Assembly: GCA_937884735.1 (NCBI GenBank)
Contig: CAKZYI010000394.1
Coordinates: forward strand, 1-11,799
DNA from: an uncultured Pleurocapsa sp.
GTDB taxonomy: Bacteria > Cyanobacteriota > Cyanobacteriia > Cyanobacteriales > Xenococcaceae
Direction of reading: 5' to 3'
DNA length: 11,799 bases
Below are positions 1 through 7,823 of the stretch, piece by piece. The notes under the pieces were generated by a model, which saw only the letters and a program-made list of their open reading frames with translations, had not been told where the DNA came from and searched no databases. The position numbers were made by a program, and so were the translations under genes. The stretch's first letter is position 1; each line of letters starts with the position of its first letter.

Positions 1-1
1 C

Positions 2-265
2 AGTGTCTTCAATCGGCTCACCTCTTCCCACCTGTGTCACGCTGGGATTGAGGTCAATCACCTGTCCTCCAAGCTTATACATTGCCACGCTAAAAGATAC
101 TCTGGTGCGGGTAGAAGCTTTGTAAAAAAGTAGTCCTAATACTTTATTAGATTGAATCTCTAGCTGCTTACTTTTAAGCTTTTGAGCCAAATCCAATACG
201 TCTATAATTTCTTCTGTATTCAAGTCCGCAGTGCCAAGTAAATCTCTTCCTTTAAGCTGTTTCAT
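2..265 (-). CDS. argF: Ornithine carbamoyltransferase, N-terminal part (runs off the left edge)
   Basis: Reading leftward from ATG at 265-263 gives 88 codons, beginning MKQLKGRDLLGTADLN, with no stop before the edge. The protein transfers a carbamoyl group from carbamoyl phosphate to ornithine, making citrulline in arginine synthesis, in the cytoplasm. The key evidence is FYKASTRTRVSF at residues 48-59: the S-T-R-T-R loop binds carbamoyl phosphate and is the signature of the aspartate/ornithine carbamoyltransferase fold. SVTQVGRGEPIEDT near the window edge fits ornithine rather than aspartate carbamoyltransferases. About 88 of the usual 300 or so residues are present; the ornithine-binding half lies outside. 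The start is the first ATG; a second ATG at 270-268 is out of frame. No strong ribosome binding site is seen. The gene diverges from the hydrolase gene at 512. Confidence 0.93.
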   Translation of the reverse strand, partial: MKQLKGRDLLGTADLNTEEIIDVLDLAQKLKSKQLEIQSNKVLGLLFYKASTRTRVSFSVAMYKLGGQVIDLNPSVTQVGRGEPIEDT

Positions 266-511
266 ATCATTAATTTATTAATGGTTTTATTAAGTAGTCA
301 GCCTAAAGGGTTTGAACAAGGCTGAGATAGAGAAGAGTCAATTCTAAAACCAAATGCATACACGAATCAACCAAGGAACTATAAAATATATTCCTTTAAA
401 GGATTTAAAAGCGACTTAAAAGCTTTAAGGCACAAGCTTTAAGCTTTTAATTTAAAACAGGGGCAGCAAAGAAAATGTTAAAACAGTCATACTGCTTGAT
501 AGGAATAATCA
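266..511. other. Divergent intergenic region between argF and the hydrolase gene
   Basis: These 246 bases hold the promoters of two divergent genes. They contain the perfect palindrome CCTTTAAAGG at 393-402 and a run of related AAGCTT/CTTTAA elements from 415 to 450 (separate entry). A clean ribosome binding site, AGGA at 501-504, sits seven bases before the ATG at 512. I see no clear -35/-10 pair, and no open frame worth calling. Confidence 0.6.
416..450. repeat. Inverted repeat TTAAAAGCTT / AAGCTTTTAA
   Basis: TTAAAAGCTT at 416-425 is the exact reverse complement of AAGCTTTTAA at 441-450, with 15 bases between. A third copy of the core, AAGCTTTAAG, lies at 434-443 and overlaps the right arm. 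The element sits 62-96 bases before the hydrolase start and could be a regulator site or a hairpin. In such AT-rich DNA, chance is also possible. Confidence 0.5.
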
Positions 512-2170
512 ATGTTAAATAAATTGAGATTCTGGTCTTATTGTGGCGTAGGGGCGATCCAAATTATCTTGGGAGTAAGTCTTTGGGGAGCGGGAGCGAA
601 AAAAGCGATCGCAGCAGAGGATATTATTCTAAGTTATGGAGCTTTAGAATTTGCTGTTTCTGTCGATTCTCTGGAAACTTATGCTAAAACAGGGCATCTT
701 CAAGGAGCATTAAAAAGCTATGCCGATTTTCTAAGTCCAGAGCAGTTGGAACAATTAAAGGTTGGTTTGATTACTGATGCTGATTTTAGTCATTTGGCGA
801 TCGCTCAATTTCTTTATTCTTATCAGGGAGAGAAAATATAAGAGCGGGTATCACGAGTAGTTAAAACCAAAGCTCGTCAACCAGGATTGTTTGCTATGCG
901 CTCGGCTCTAATTTTGGCTGCTGCCGACCAAGAGGATGGAGGACTAAGCCCGCTCAATGTTCTCAAAAAATTTCCTACCAAAACCTTGAGAATCGATTCT
1001 CGTGAGGGTTTTGAGTTATTCAAAAATTTGAGTAAAGTTGTTCAAAGAAACAGTCAGGCGATCGCCGCAGTGGAAAAAGCGGCAGTAGAAGAAAGGCGCA
1101 ATCAAGTAACAGCAGCACCAGGAGTACGAGATCTCAACTTGTTGATTCCAGGGGGGATTCGTTATAAAAAACAATCTCTGACTATGAAAGATGTGGAACA
1201 ACAATATCCTTCAGGTAAGTTGCGCGATCGCGTTTTCCCCTTAGATCTTAATTTACCCGAAACTCCAACCTCCGATCGGCTACCTCTAATCGTTATTTCT
1301 CATGGTTTGGGAAGCGATTTGACCACCTTTGCCTATTTAGCCAAACATTTAGCGAGTCATGGCTTTGCTGTAGCTGTGCCAGAACATCCTGGCAGTAGTG
1401 CAAGCCAGATAGAATCACTATTAACTGGCTTGGAAAATGATGTCACCCCCCCAGAAGAATTAATCGATCGCCCTTTGGATATAAAATTTTTGCTTAATGA
1501 ATTGGCTAAAAATTATGGCGAACAAATTGACACCAACAATGTAGGTATGATTGGTCAATCTTTTGGCGCATATACAACTTTAGCGATCGCTGGAGCAGAA
1601 TTGAATTGGTCAACTTTAAACACAGACTGCGATAGCATTCAAAACTCTTGGAATTTATCTTTACTGATTCAGTGTTTGGCTTGGCAAGTACCTCAAGAAG
1701 ATACAGCCATCAGTCTCAAAGATGAGAGAATCAAATCTGCGATCGCTATTAATCCTCTAACTAGTGCAGTATTTGGACAGGAAAATCTCAGCCAAATAGA
1801 CATTCCCTTGATGATAGTTTCAGGAAGCTCTGACCCAGTTACCCCCGCCCTACCAGAGCAGATAATTCCTTTTACTTGGCTGACAACCCCCCAAAAATAT
1901 TTGGTTTTACTCAAAAGAGGAACGCACTTTTCGACCCTAAATGAGTCTGCGGGTAGTATACCTGTTCCTGAAACGGCAATTGGTCCAGACCCTAAAATAG
2001 CTCAAGCCTATGTCAAACAGTTAGGTCTGGCATTTTTTGGTACATACATTCAAAATAGACCAAAATATGCCAGCTATCTCAATTCAGAATATGGTCATGT
2101 GATTAGCAAAAGAAAAATGCCTTTAAGCTTAATACAATATCTAGATCCACAATCATTAAAACTGAAGTAA
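512..2170 (+). pseudogene. Secreted alpha/beta hydrolase with N-terminal DUF1400, interrupted by an in-frame TAA at 839-841
   Basis: The two open stretches 512-841 and 842-2170 are in the same frame and together make one family-length protein of about 551 residues. Residues 1-35 look like a signal peptide (basic start, hydrophobic core, AIA-A-E cleavage site), so the product should be exported. The next part, from EDIILSYGALEFAVSVDSLE, matches the DUF1400 domain found ahead of cyanobacterial hydrolases. The catalytic half has a VISHGLGSD oxyanion region, the nucleophile GQSFGA (Ser codon at 1559-1561, position about 350), an SGSSDPVTP acid loop and a GTHFSTLN histidine. All catalytic parts look intact; the substrate is unknown, probably an ester. 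The TAA falls between GEKI and ERVSRVV, where relatives as I recall them have Leu, so TTA to TAA is the simplest event. The start has a good AGGA site. A TTG at 887 could restart translation, but that product would lack the signal peptide. Confidence 0.85.
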
Positions 2171-2229
2171 GATTTGGGATAAAGTACACAAACAGGTTGA
2201 TAAAATTGAGGTCAGCTACAAGCTATAGG
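2171..2229. other. Short convergent gap between the hydrolase gene and psaK
   Basis: These 59 bases separate two genes that face each other. I see no convincing stem followed by a T-run in either direction. AGCTA occurs twice at 2214-2225, but this is not a terminator structure. Confidence 0.4.
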
Positions 2230-2502
2230 TTATAGAACTCCAGCATTGCCCAAGCCGAGGATTATGCCAGCACCCAAGATATGACCTAAACTAGTAGTTG
2301 CCAACAATTCGGGCAAACCAAAATTGTCCCATACTTCTGGCTTGGGTACGGGTAAACTTGGTCCTTGTCCAGAATTTTGAATTGCATAGCGACCAATAGC
2401 AATACAAAATAAATTGGACATAATCATAACTATTGCCACGGTTGGATTCCAATCAATAGTAGAAGGAGTTTGCTGTACTGCCAATACAAAATTAGATATC
2501 AT
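2230..2502 (-). CDS. psaK: Photosystem I reaction centre subunit PsaK
   Basis: This 90-residue protein is the usual length for PsaK, a small peripheral subunit of photosystem I in the thylakoid membrane. It has two hydrophobic segments, at about residues 20-39 and 65-87, joined by a polar loop rich in Pro and Gly. The second segment region, FGLPELLATTSLGHILGAGI (61-80), is the conserved PsaK signature. The N-terminus (SNFVLAVQQTP) resembles the short pre-sequence of cyanobacterial PsaK. The start is set by the first ATG and by AAGGGAG at 2520-2514 on the minus strand, a strong ribosome binding site about 11 bases upstream. Cyanobacteria often have more than one psaK copy, some induced by high light; which copy this is cannot be told here. 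Confidence 0.95.
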   Translation of the reverse strand: MISNFVLAVQQTPSTIDWNPTVAIVMIMSNLFCIAIGRYAIQNSGQGPSLPVPKPEVWDNFGLPELLATTSLGHILGAGIILGLGNAGVL

Positions 2503-2562
2503 TGCTTTTTTGACTCCCTTAGTTATTAAATGCTTTTTTTTGGGGTTTTTTGATTTATAGGA

Positions 2563-2568
2563 ATTATA
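2563..2568 (-). promoter_or_regulatory. Candidate -10 box of psaK
   Basis: On the minus strand this reads TATAAT, about 60 bases before the psaK start codon, which would give a leader of roughly 50 bases. A consensus -35 is not seen at the usual spacing. An RpaB-type (HLR1) site would be expected for a high-light-regulated psaK, but I do not see a clear one. Confidence 0.4.
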
Positions 2569-2663
2569 AAAATCTCTTTGAGCAAAACAGCGTTTCTTCT
2601 AAATAATTAACAGTAGTTCAAACTTTTACTAAAAAAACACAGTATTAATCAATTCTAAGACAA

Positions 2664-3299
2664 ATGCGAGTTAAAATCTGCGGACTCACGAACCTAAATC
2701 AAGCTCAAGAGATTGTTAAGCTTGGTGCAAATAGTATTGGTTTTATATGTGTAGAGCGATCGCCACGCTATATTAGTCCAGAAGACATCAAAGCGATCGC
2801 TGTTGCTTTACCCCATAATATTGACAAAGTTGGGGTATTTGCCGACCATTCTCTAGAGGAAATAGCAAAAACCCTTAAATTTGCAAAATTGACCTCTGTA
2901 CAATTACATGGTGCAGAAACTCCCGATTTTTGCGATCGCCTGCGCCAAGTATTGCCCGATCAAATTGAATTAATAAAGGCTTTTCGCATCAAAACCGCCG
3001 CATCATTGCAAGACATAAAGGGATACTCAAACAAAGTGGACACCTTACTTTTGGACGCATATCATCCCCAAATGCTTGGTGGTACTGGTCATACAATCGA
3101 TTGGCAGGATCTAGAACAGTTCGCTCCTAGTCTTCCTTGGCTGCTAGCAGGAGGCTTAACCCCAAATAACATTAATGATGCTCTCTCTCGTCTAAAACCT
3201 GATGGTATAGATTTATCAAGTGGCGTAGAGCGATCCCCTGGAGATAAAGATCTTACTAAAGTCACTCAACTTTTTAAACAACTAGCGATCGTGAGATAA
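2664..3299 (+). CDS. trpF: Phosphoribosylanthranilate isomerase
   Basis: This 211-residue cytoplasmic enzyme converts phosphoribosylanthranilate to CdRP in tryptophan synthesis. It is a single (beta/alpha)8 barrel and is full length. The N-terminus MRVKICGLTN carries the general-base Cys (Cys6), and Asp131 in TLLLDAYHPQ is the expected general acid. GFICVERSPRYISP (26-39), LGGTGHTIDW (138-147), LAGGLTPNNI (161-170, phosphate binding) and DLSSGVERSPGDKD (183-196) are all standard motifs in the right order. The ATG at 2664 gives the standard N-terminus; the upstream AAGA is only a weak ribosome binding site. It is followed after 35 bases by purD on the same strand, so the two may be co-transcribed, although their pathways share only PRPP-derived substrates. 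Nothing looks damaged. Confidence 0.96.
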   Translation: MRVKICGLTNLNQAQEIVKLGANSIGFICVERSPRYISPEDIKAIAVALPHNIDKVGVFADHSLEEIAKTLKFAKLTSVQLHGAETPDFCDRLRQVLPDQIELIKAFRIKTAASLQDIKGYSNKVDTLLLDAYHPQMLGGTGHTIDWQDLEQFAPSLPWLLAGGLTPNNINDALSRLKPDGIDLSSGVERSPGDKDLTKVTQLFKQLAIVR

Positions 3300-3334
3300 T
3301 CATATACTTGCAACATATTATTTCCTTACATTAA

Positions 3335-4600
3335 ATGAAAGCATTAGTAGTTGGTAGCGGAGGCAGAGAACACGCTCTTGCCTGGACATTATTACAGTCT
3401 GACAAAATAAAACAGGTGTTTTGTAGTCCTGGTAATGGTGGGACTGCAACTATGGCAAACTGTCAAAATTTACCTCTAGCTGTAGATGATTTTGCAGGTA
3501 TTGCTAATGCAGTAAGGGAACTTAGCTTGGATTTAGTTGTAGTAGGCCCTGAAGTACCTTTGTCATTGGGAATTGTCGATTATTTAAGAGATCAAAACAT
3601 CCCTGTATTTGGCCCAACAAAAAAAGGGGCGCAAATCGAATCTAGCAAGTCTTGGGCAAAGGAAATAATGACCCTGGCAAAAGTTCCTACTGCCAAATCT
3701 GAAACCTTTAATGATGCCAATTCTGCCAAAGAATATATTCAGTCGGAGGGCGCGCCCATCGTGATTAAAGCCGATGGTCTTGCTGCGGGAAAGGGGGTGA
3801 TTGTAGCTATGACCCTAGATGAAGCCCTTGATGCTGTAGATGAATTGCTGGGAGACGACACAGATAAATTAGTAATTGAAGAATACCTCACAGGGTCAGA
3901 AGTATCTGTTTTGGCAGTTACCGATGGCAAAACGATTCGTCCTCTATCTCCTGCTCAAGATCATAAGCGTATTGGGGAAGGAGATACGGGCAAAAATACA
4001 GGAGGAATGGGGGCATATTCTCCTGTACCTCTGGTCACAGACGAGTTGATCGCTAGAATTCAAAAAGAGGTATTGGAGCCAACTTTAGAAGCTATAAACA
4101 TCAAAAAAATTGACTATCGAGGGGTAATGTATGCAGGCTAGATGATCTCTCCAGAGGTTGAACCCAAGGTAATTGTATTTAACTGGCGTTTTGGAGATCC
4201 TGAAACTCAGGTTGTTTTACCTCTATTGGATACTCCTCTAGATGAAATACTGATTGCTTGCGTCAAACAAAAGCTAGAGCAATTACCACCAATTAAATAT
4301 AAATCAGGTAGTGCAGTATGCGTAGTAGCTGCATCAGGAGGCTACCCCGATGCTTATGAAAAAGGAAAAACGATCGCAGGCATCAATGAAGCCGAAAACC
4401 AAGGTGCAATTGTTTTTCATGCAGGAACAACCCTAGAACAATCGGCGGTAATAACTTCTGGCGGTAGGGTATTGGGGGTTACTTCTGTAGGAGATAACTT
4501 TGACAAGGCGATCGCTGTCGCTTATGATGCCATAAAATTGGTTGAGTTTGACAAAATGTATTATCGCCGTGACATTGGACATAAATACAAACAAAAGTAA
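3335..4600 (+). pseudogene. purD: Phosphoribosylamine-glycine ligase (GAR synthetase), interrupted by an in-frame TAG at 4139-4141
   Basis: The stretches 3335-4141 and 4142-4600 share a frame and add up to about 420 residues, the normal PurD length. PurD joins glycine to phosphoribosylamine using ATP, the second step of purine synthesis. The first part has GSGGREHALA (7-16), VVGPEVPL (69-76), FGPTKKGAQIESSK (92-105), the ATP-grasp loop IKADGLAAGKGVIVA (144-158) and SPAQDHKRIGEGDTGKNTGG. The second part has RFGDPETQ and a normal C-terminus (MYYRRDIGHKYK). The TAG lies between VMYAG and MISPE, where relatives have Leu (TTG to TAG). Nearby, relatives usually read EFNCRFGDPE; here it is VFNWRFGDPE, so the metal-binding Glu is Val (4175-4177) and Cys is Trp (4184-4186). 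TAG is directly followed by ATG, so a stop-start coupled split protein is possible, but the Glu loss argues against activity. The nearest ribosome-site-like sequence, GAGGGG at 4119-4124, is rather far from that ATG. Confidence 0.88.
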
Positions 4601-4650
4601 TTTATATTTTCCAAGCTCAATCCTAAAGATTTACTCTTTATTTCCCCTAT

Positions 4651-4677
4651 TTGTCAATCCACTTGATAAACTATAAT
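4651..4677 (+). promoter_or_regulatory. Candidate promoter of nblS
   Basis: TTGTCA at 4651-4656 and TATAAT at 4672-4677 are near-consensus boxes 15 bases apart, which is shorter than ideal. Transcription would start near 4684, some 37 bases before the nblS start. This would let nblS be expressed independently of purD. Confidence 0.4.
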
Positions 4678-4720
4678 TCAAGGAACTTAACATTTGTTCA
4701 TTAAACTAAATTAGATTACA

Positions 4721-6688
4721 TTGTTGACCTTCATTACCAAGATCAAAGAAATCATTGCCCTCTGGTGGTCGGAGTTTACTCTCCAAACAAAACTGATGGC
4801 TGCTGCCACTTTGGTAGTTTCTTTGATTATGAGTAGCCTAACTTTCTGGGCGGTAAATACTATCCAGCAAGAGTCTAATATCAACGACACTCGTTTTGGT
4901 AGCGACCTAAGTATTCTAATTGCTTCTAATGCAGCTCCTTTAATAGAAGAAGGAGATCTCGCTGGTTTAGCTCAGTTTTCCAATCGTTTTTATCGCAGTA
5001 CTTCTAGTATCCGTTACATTATTTATGCTGACGAATTTGGCAATATCTTCTTTGGCATTCCCTATTCTCAAGCCGAAATACAAAATTCTCTCACTATCAA
5101 GCGTCGTATTCAACTACCTGATGATTATGCTCAAAATAGTGATTTACCCTTTGTTCGCCAACATCAAACTCCCAATGGGCAAGTAACAGATGTTTTTGTT
5201 CCCCTGCGTCACGACAATCAATATTTAGGAGTATTGGCGGTGGGAATCAATCCCAACCCAACTATTGTAGCCTCTTCCAACCTCACTAGAGATGTAACTA
5301 TTTGGGCGATGGTAATTTTGGGTAATGTATTTAATGCACTAATGATTACTAGACCAATTAAGGAATTGTTGGTAGGGGTTAAAAACATTGCTGCTAAAAA
5401 CTTTAAGCAACGAATCAATTTACCCTTGAGAGGAGAATTAGGAGAATTAATTGCTAGCTTTAACAGGATGGCAGAAAAGCTAGAAAATTATGAAGAACAA
5501 AACATTGAAGAATTGACTTCAGGAAAAGCAAAACTAGAAACTTTGGTATCTACCATTGCTGATGGAGCAATGCTAATCGATCCTGAAATGCAGATTATTT
5601 TAGCTAATCCTACTGCACGAAGCATTTTTGGTTGGGATGAAAATGTCATAGGAGATAATGTGTTGCATCGTCTCCCTTCAGAAATAACCACTAAACTGAC
5701 AAAGCCGCTCTATCAGATGATTGAAAAGAAATCAGAACCAGAAAGCAAAACAATCTCTGGGAATGAATCTTATTCAGAAACGGACAATAATCATCTACCA
5801 ACAAAAGATGAATTACGCATTAGCATCAATCAACCAGTACCTAGAACAATTCGTTTGTTACTCAGCCGCGTTGTTGATGGAGGTAGCGAGAATATTAAAG
5901 GAATTGCTATGACCGTTCAAGACATTACCCGTGAGGTAGAACTAAATGAGGCTAAAAGCCAATTTATTAGTAATGTTTCCCACGAATTACGTACTCCTTT
6001 ATTTAATATAAAATCTTTTATTGAAACCCTCTCAGAATATGGTGAGGACTTAACTCATGTGCAGCGCAAAGAATTTCTAGATACTGCTAATCATGAAACA
6101 GACAGGCTGACTCGCCTGGTGAATGATGTCTTAGATCTGTCTCGTCTAGAATCTTCTCGTACTTACAGCTTAAGTGAAGTAGACTTGGCTCAACCAATAG
6201 AACAGACTTTGAGAACTTGCCAGTTAAATGCCAAGGATAAAAATATTTCGCTTCATCAAGAAATAGAAGAAAACTTGCCTGGTGTAACGGGTAATTACGA
6301 TCTTCTGCTACAGGTATTAACTAACTTAGTGGGTAACAGCCTCAAATTTACTAATTCTGGAGGAAAAGTCACGGTTAAGGCTTACAAAACCGATGCCGAA
6401 TCTAATACTCTAGAGCAACCAGCAGTCAGAATAGAAGTCAACGATACAGGAATAGGGATTTCTACAGAAGACAAAGAAGCTATTTTTGAACGTTTCTTTA
6501 GGGTAGAGAACCGCGTACACACATTAGAGGGTACTGGTTTGGGGCTTTCTATTGTTAGAAATATTATTGAAAAACACAACAGCCGAGTTCACATAGATAG
6601 TGAGGTTGGTGTGGGGACTTCTTTTTGGTTTGAATTGCCAATTTATCAAGTACAAGCTGAAAGTGTTTCCAATTCTGCGAGTAAATAG
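4721..6688 (+). CDS. nblS: Sensor histidine kinase NblS (Hik33/DspA type)
   Basis: This 655-residue membrane kinase is the conserved cyanobacterial sensor for high light, nutrient, cold and redox stress; in known species it phosphorylates RpaB and controls phycobilisome breakdown and photosystem genes. In order: membrane segment 1 (about 24-46), an extracytoplasmic sensor (47-190), a short membrane segment 2 (about 194-210), HAMP (211-262), PAS (about 270-400), the dimerisation/phosphorylation box SQFISNVSHELRTPLFN with His421, then the ATPase lobe with N-box TNLVGNSLKFT, DTGIGI (575-580), FERFFRVE (589-596) and GTGLGLSIV (604-612). The kinase core looks intact. The start is TTG at 4721 or 4724; an in-frame TAG lies at 4712 and the next in-frame ATG is inside segment 1. 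There is no good ribosome binding site. Segment 2 reads RDVTIWAMVILG, whereas relatives as I recall them have about six more residues after RDVT. A polar insert at about 335-365, between the PAS core and its last strand, varies in this family. Confidence 0.93.
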   Translation: MLTFITKIKEIIALWWSEFTLQTKLMAAATLVVSLIMSSLTFWAVNTIQQESNINDTRFGSDLSILIASNAAPLIEEGDLAGLAQFSNRFYRSTSSIRYIIYADEFGNIFFGIPYSQAEIQNSLTIKRRIQLPDDYAQNSDLPFVRQHQTPNGQVTDVFVPLRHDNQYLGVLAVGINPNPTIVASSNLTRDVTIWAMVILGNVFNALMITRPIKELLVGVKNIAAKNFKQRINLPLRGELGELIASFNRMAEKLENYEEQNIEELTSGKAKLETLVSTIADGAMLIDPEMQIILANPTARSIFGWDENVIGDNVLHRLPSEITTKLTKPLYQMIEKKSEPESKTISGNESYSETDNNHLPTKDELRISINQPVPRTIRLLLSRVVDGGSENIKGIAMTVQDITREVELNEAKSQFISNVSHELRTPLFNIKSFIETLSEYGEDLTHVQRKEFLDTANHETDRLTRLVNDVLDLSRLESSRTYSLSEVDLAQPIEQTLRTCQLNAKDKNISLHQEIEENLPGVTGNYDLLLQVLTNLVGNSLKFTNSGGKVTVKAYKTDAESNTLEQPAVRIEVNDTGIGISTEDKEAIFERFFRVENRVHTLEGTGLGLSIVRNIIEKHNSRVHIDSEVGVGTSFWFELPIYQVQAESVSNSASK

Positions 6689-6794
6689 CTTTTATTAATT
6701 GACTTTTAAATCTATAAAATTAGATAAAAAGCGATCGCTTTATAAATCTATAAAATGAACAAAACGATCGCCTATTTCTTTATTTTTTATTCTG
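6689..6794. other. Convergent gap between nblS and the LabA-like gene, with HIP1 palindrome
   Basis: Both flanking genes end here. The region holds the 14-base perfect palindrome AAAGCGATCGCTTT at 6728-6741, flanked by two exact 14-base direct repeats (separate entry), and a second HIP1-like site, ACGATCGCC, at 6764-6772. The palindrome followed by TTTATAAAT might help end transcription, but it cannot form a normal stem with a loop and a T-run, so I do not call it a terminator. Confidence 0.5.
6707..6756. repeat. 14-base direct repeat flanking a HIP1 palindrome
   Basis: TAAATCTATAAAAT occurs at 6707-6720 and again, unchanged, at 6743-6756. The AAAGCGATCGCTTT palindrome lies between the copies. 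This could be a local duplication or a binding array between two convergent genes. Confidence 0.6.
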
Positions 6795-7325
6795 TTAAAA
6801 GTCGCTTTTTTCTATGTAACTTCGCACATCATTAAGATCTATATAACGGTCTGTGGCATTTCGTAGTTCTCTGGCAATCATACCTTCAGTAGAGACTACA
6901 GTAATGTGAGTATTCTTTGAACGCAATAGTTCGATCGCTCGTTCAAAATCTCCATCTCCACTAAATAAAATTACGCGATCGTATTGCTCTACTGTGTTGA
7001 ACATATCTACTACGATCTCTATATCTAAATTAGCCTTCTGAGAATAGCGACCAGAAGCATCGTCATAATACTCCTTAAGGATTTTTGTTCTGACGGTGTA
7101 ACCCAGGCTAATTAGAGCATCTCGAAAACCTCTTTGGTCTTGGGCATCTTTTAAGCCCGTGTACCAAAAGGCATTGATTAGTACTACTGTGGGATCTTTA
7201 GTGAAGTATTCTAGTACTCTTCTGGGATCAAAAAACCAACCATTTTTTTGCTGGGCATAGAACATATTGTTGCCATCGACAAAGATGGACAAACGATCTC
7301 TAACATATTTTCCATGAGATTCCAT
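6795..7325 (-). CDS. LabA-like NYN domain protein
   Basis: This 176-residue protein is one NYN domain, a PIN-like fold related to RNA-cleaving enzymes. The acidic metal-site residues are visible: Asp17 in FVDGNNMFY, Asp101 in NLDIEIVVDM, and Asp124 and Asp126 in FSGDGDFERA. RLSIFVDGNNMFYAQQKNGW is close to LabA, which in Synechococcus elongatus limits the circadian output of KaiC; close paralogues (LalA-type) exist, so I give no symbol. No membrane segment or extra domain is present. The start is set by ATG at 7325-7323, with AGGA about nine bases upstream on the minus strand. The gene converges on nblS and has its own upstream region. It is intact and full length. Its RNase activity is inferred from the fold only. 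Confidence 0.88.
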   Translation of the reverse strand: MESHGKYVRDRLSIFVDGNNMFYAQQKNGWFFDPRRVLEYFTKDPTVVLINAFWYTGLKDAQDQRGFRDALISLGYTVRTKILKEYYDDASGRYSQKANLDIEIVVDMFNTVEQYDRVILFSGDGDFERAIELLRSKNTHITVVSTEGMIARELRNATDRYIDLNDVRSYIEKSDF

Positions 7326-7823
7326 ATAATTTTTCCTATAAGAGCTTAAATATAATTAGTCACCACAGATTAACCCGCCTTAATCTAATGGAAACATGGT
7401 CATTATTGGTTGTAATAACCAACGAAATATGCTGCTACGACAGGAGATTAAATAGCAACGTACTTAGATGAATAAACCCGCAGAAATGACTACGACCAAG
7501 TATTTTTAATATTAATATTAAGATTGGACGATAAGCACCAATTTATTGGGAGAAAACCCGAATAAAATTTAATTTAGGCATATTTCATATATATCCCAGT
7601 TTAGGACAAAAAAAACCTGTATAACAATTTAATTTACTAATACATGATTTTTCTAAGCTCTGCACTTGTAATCTATCTAACAAAAAGTAAATTTCTCGCC
7701 AACTAATCTAGATAAATTTACTAGATCGGATGAAAAAAAGTAGTCTTAACGTCCTATGATAGGACGATCACTCAATTATCAAGAAATTGCAAAAAGTATA
7801 GTTTTTTGGCATGTTATTGATAG
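7326..7823. other. 498-base gene-free stretch between the LabA-like gene and the invertase gene
   Basis: The right end of the LabA-like promoter and the 3' end of the invertase transcript must lie here. There is no credible open frame; the longest ATG-led stretch I noticed (7468) is 13 codons. Three inverted repeats are visible: TTGGTT/AACCAA (7406-7422, five-base loop), ATCTAG/CTAGAT (7706-7726, nine-base loop) and CGTCCTA/TAGGACG (7750-7766, separate entry). No tRNA-like or rRNA-like sequence is seen. A small RNA is possible but not supported. Confidence 0.5.
7733..7766 (-). terminator. Possible terminator of the invertase gene
   Basis: A perfect 7-bp stem CGTCCTA/TAGGACG with a three-base loop (7750-7766) lies 58 bases after the invertase stop. 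On the minus strand seven T residues follow (7739-7733), but ten bases separate them from the stem, so this is weaker than a standard intrinsic terminator. Confidence 0.4.

Noticed and set aside
5721..5912. Plus-strand 63-codon open frame inside nblS
   Set aside because: It overlaps the PAS region in another frame and gives a low-complexity product; nblS is clearly the real gene.
4139..6688. General recoding of TAG as Leu
   Set aside because: nblS ends normally at a TAG (6686-6688), and the hydrolase is stopped by TAA instead, so one recoded codon does not explain both interruptions.
7468..7509. Tiny ATG-led open frame of 13 codons
   Set aside because: It is too short, matches nothing recognisable, and an AT-rich gap this long yields such frames by chance.
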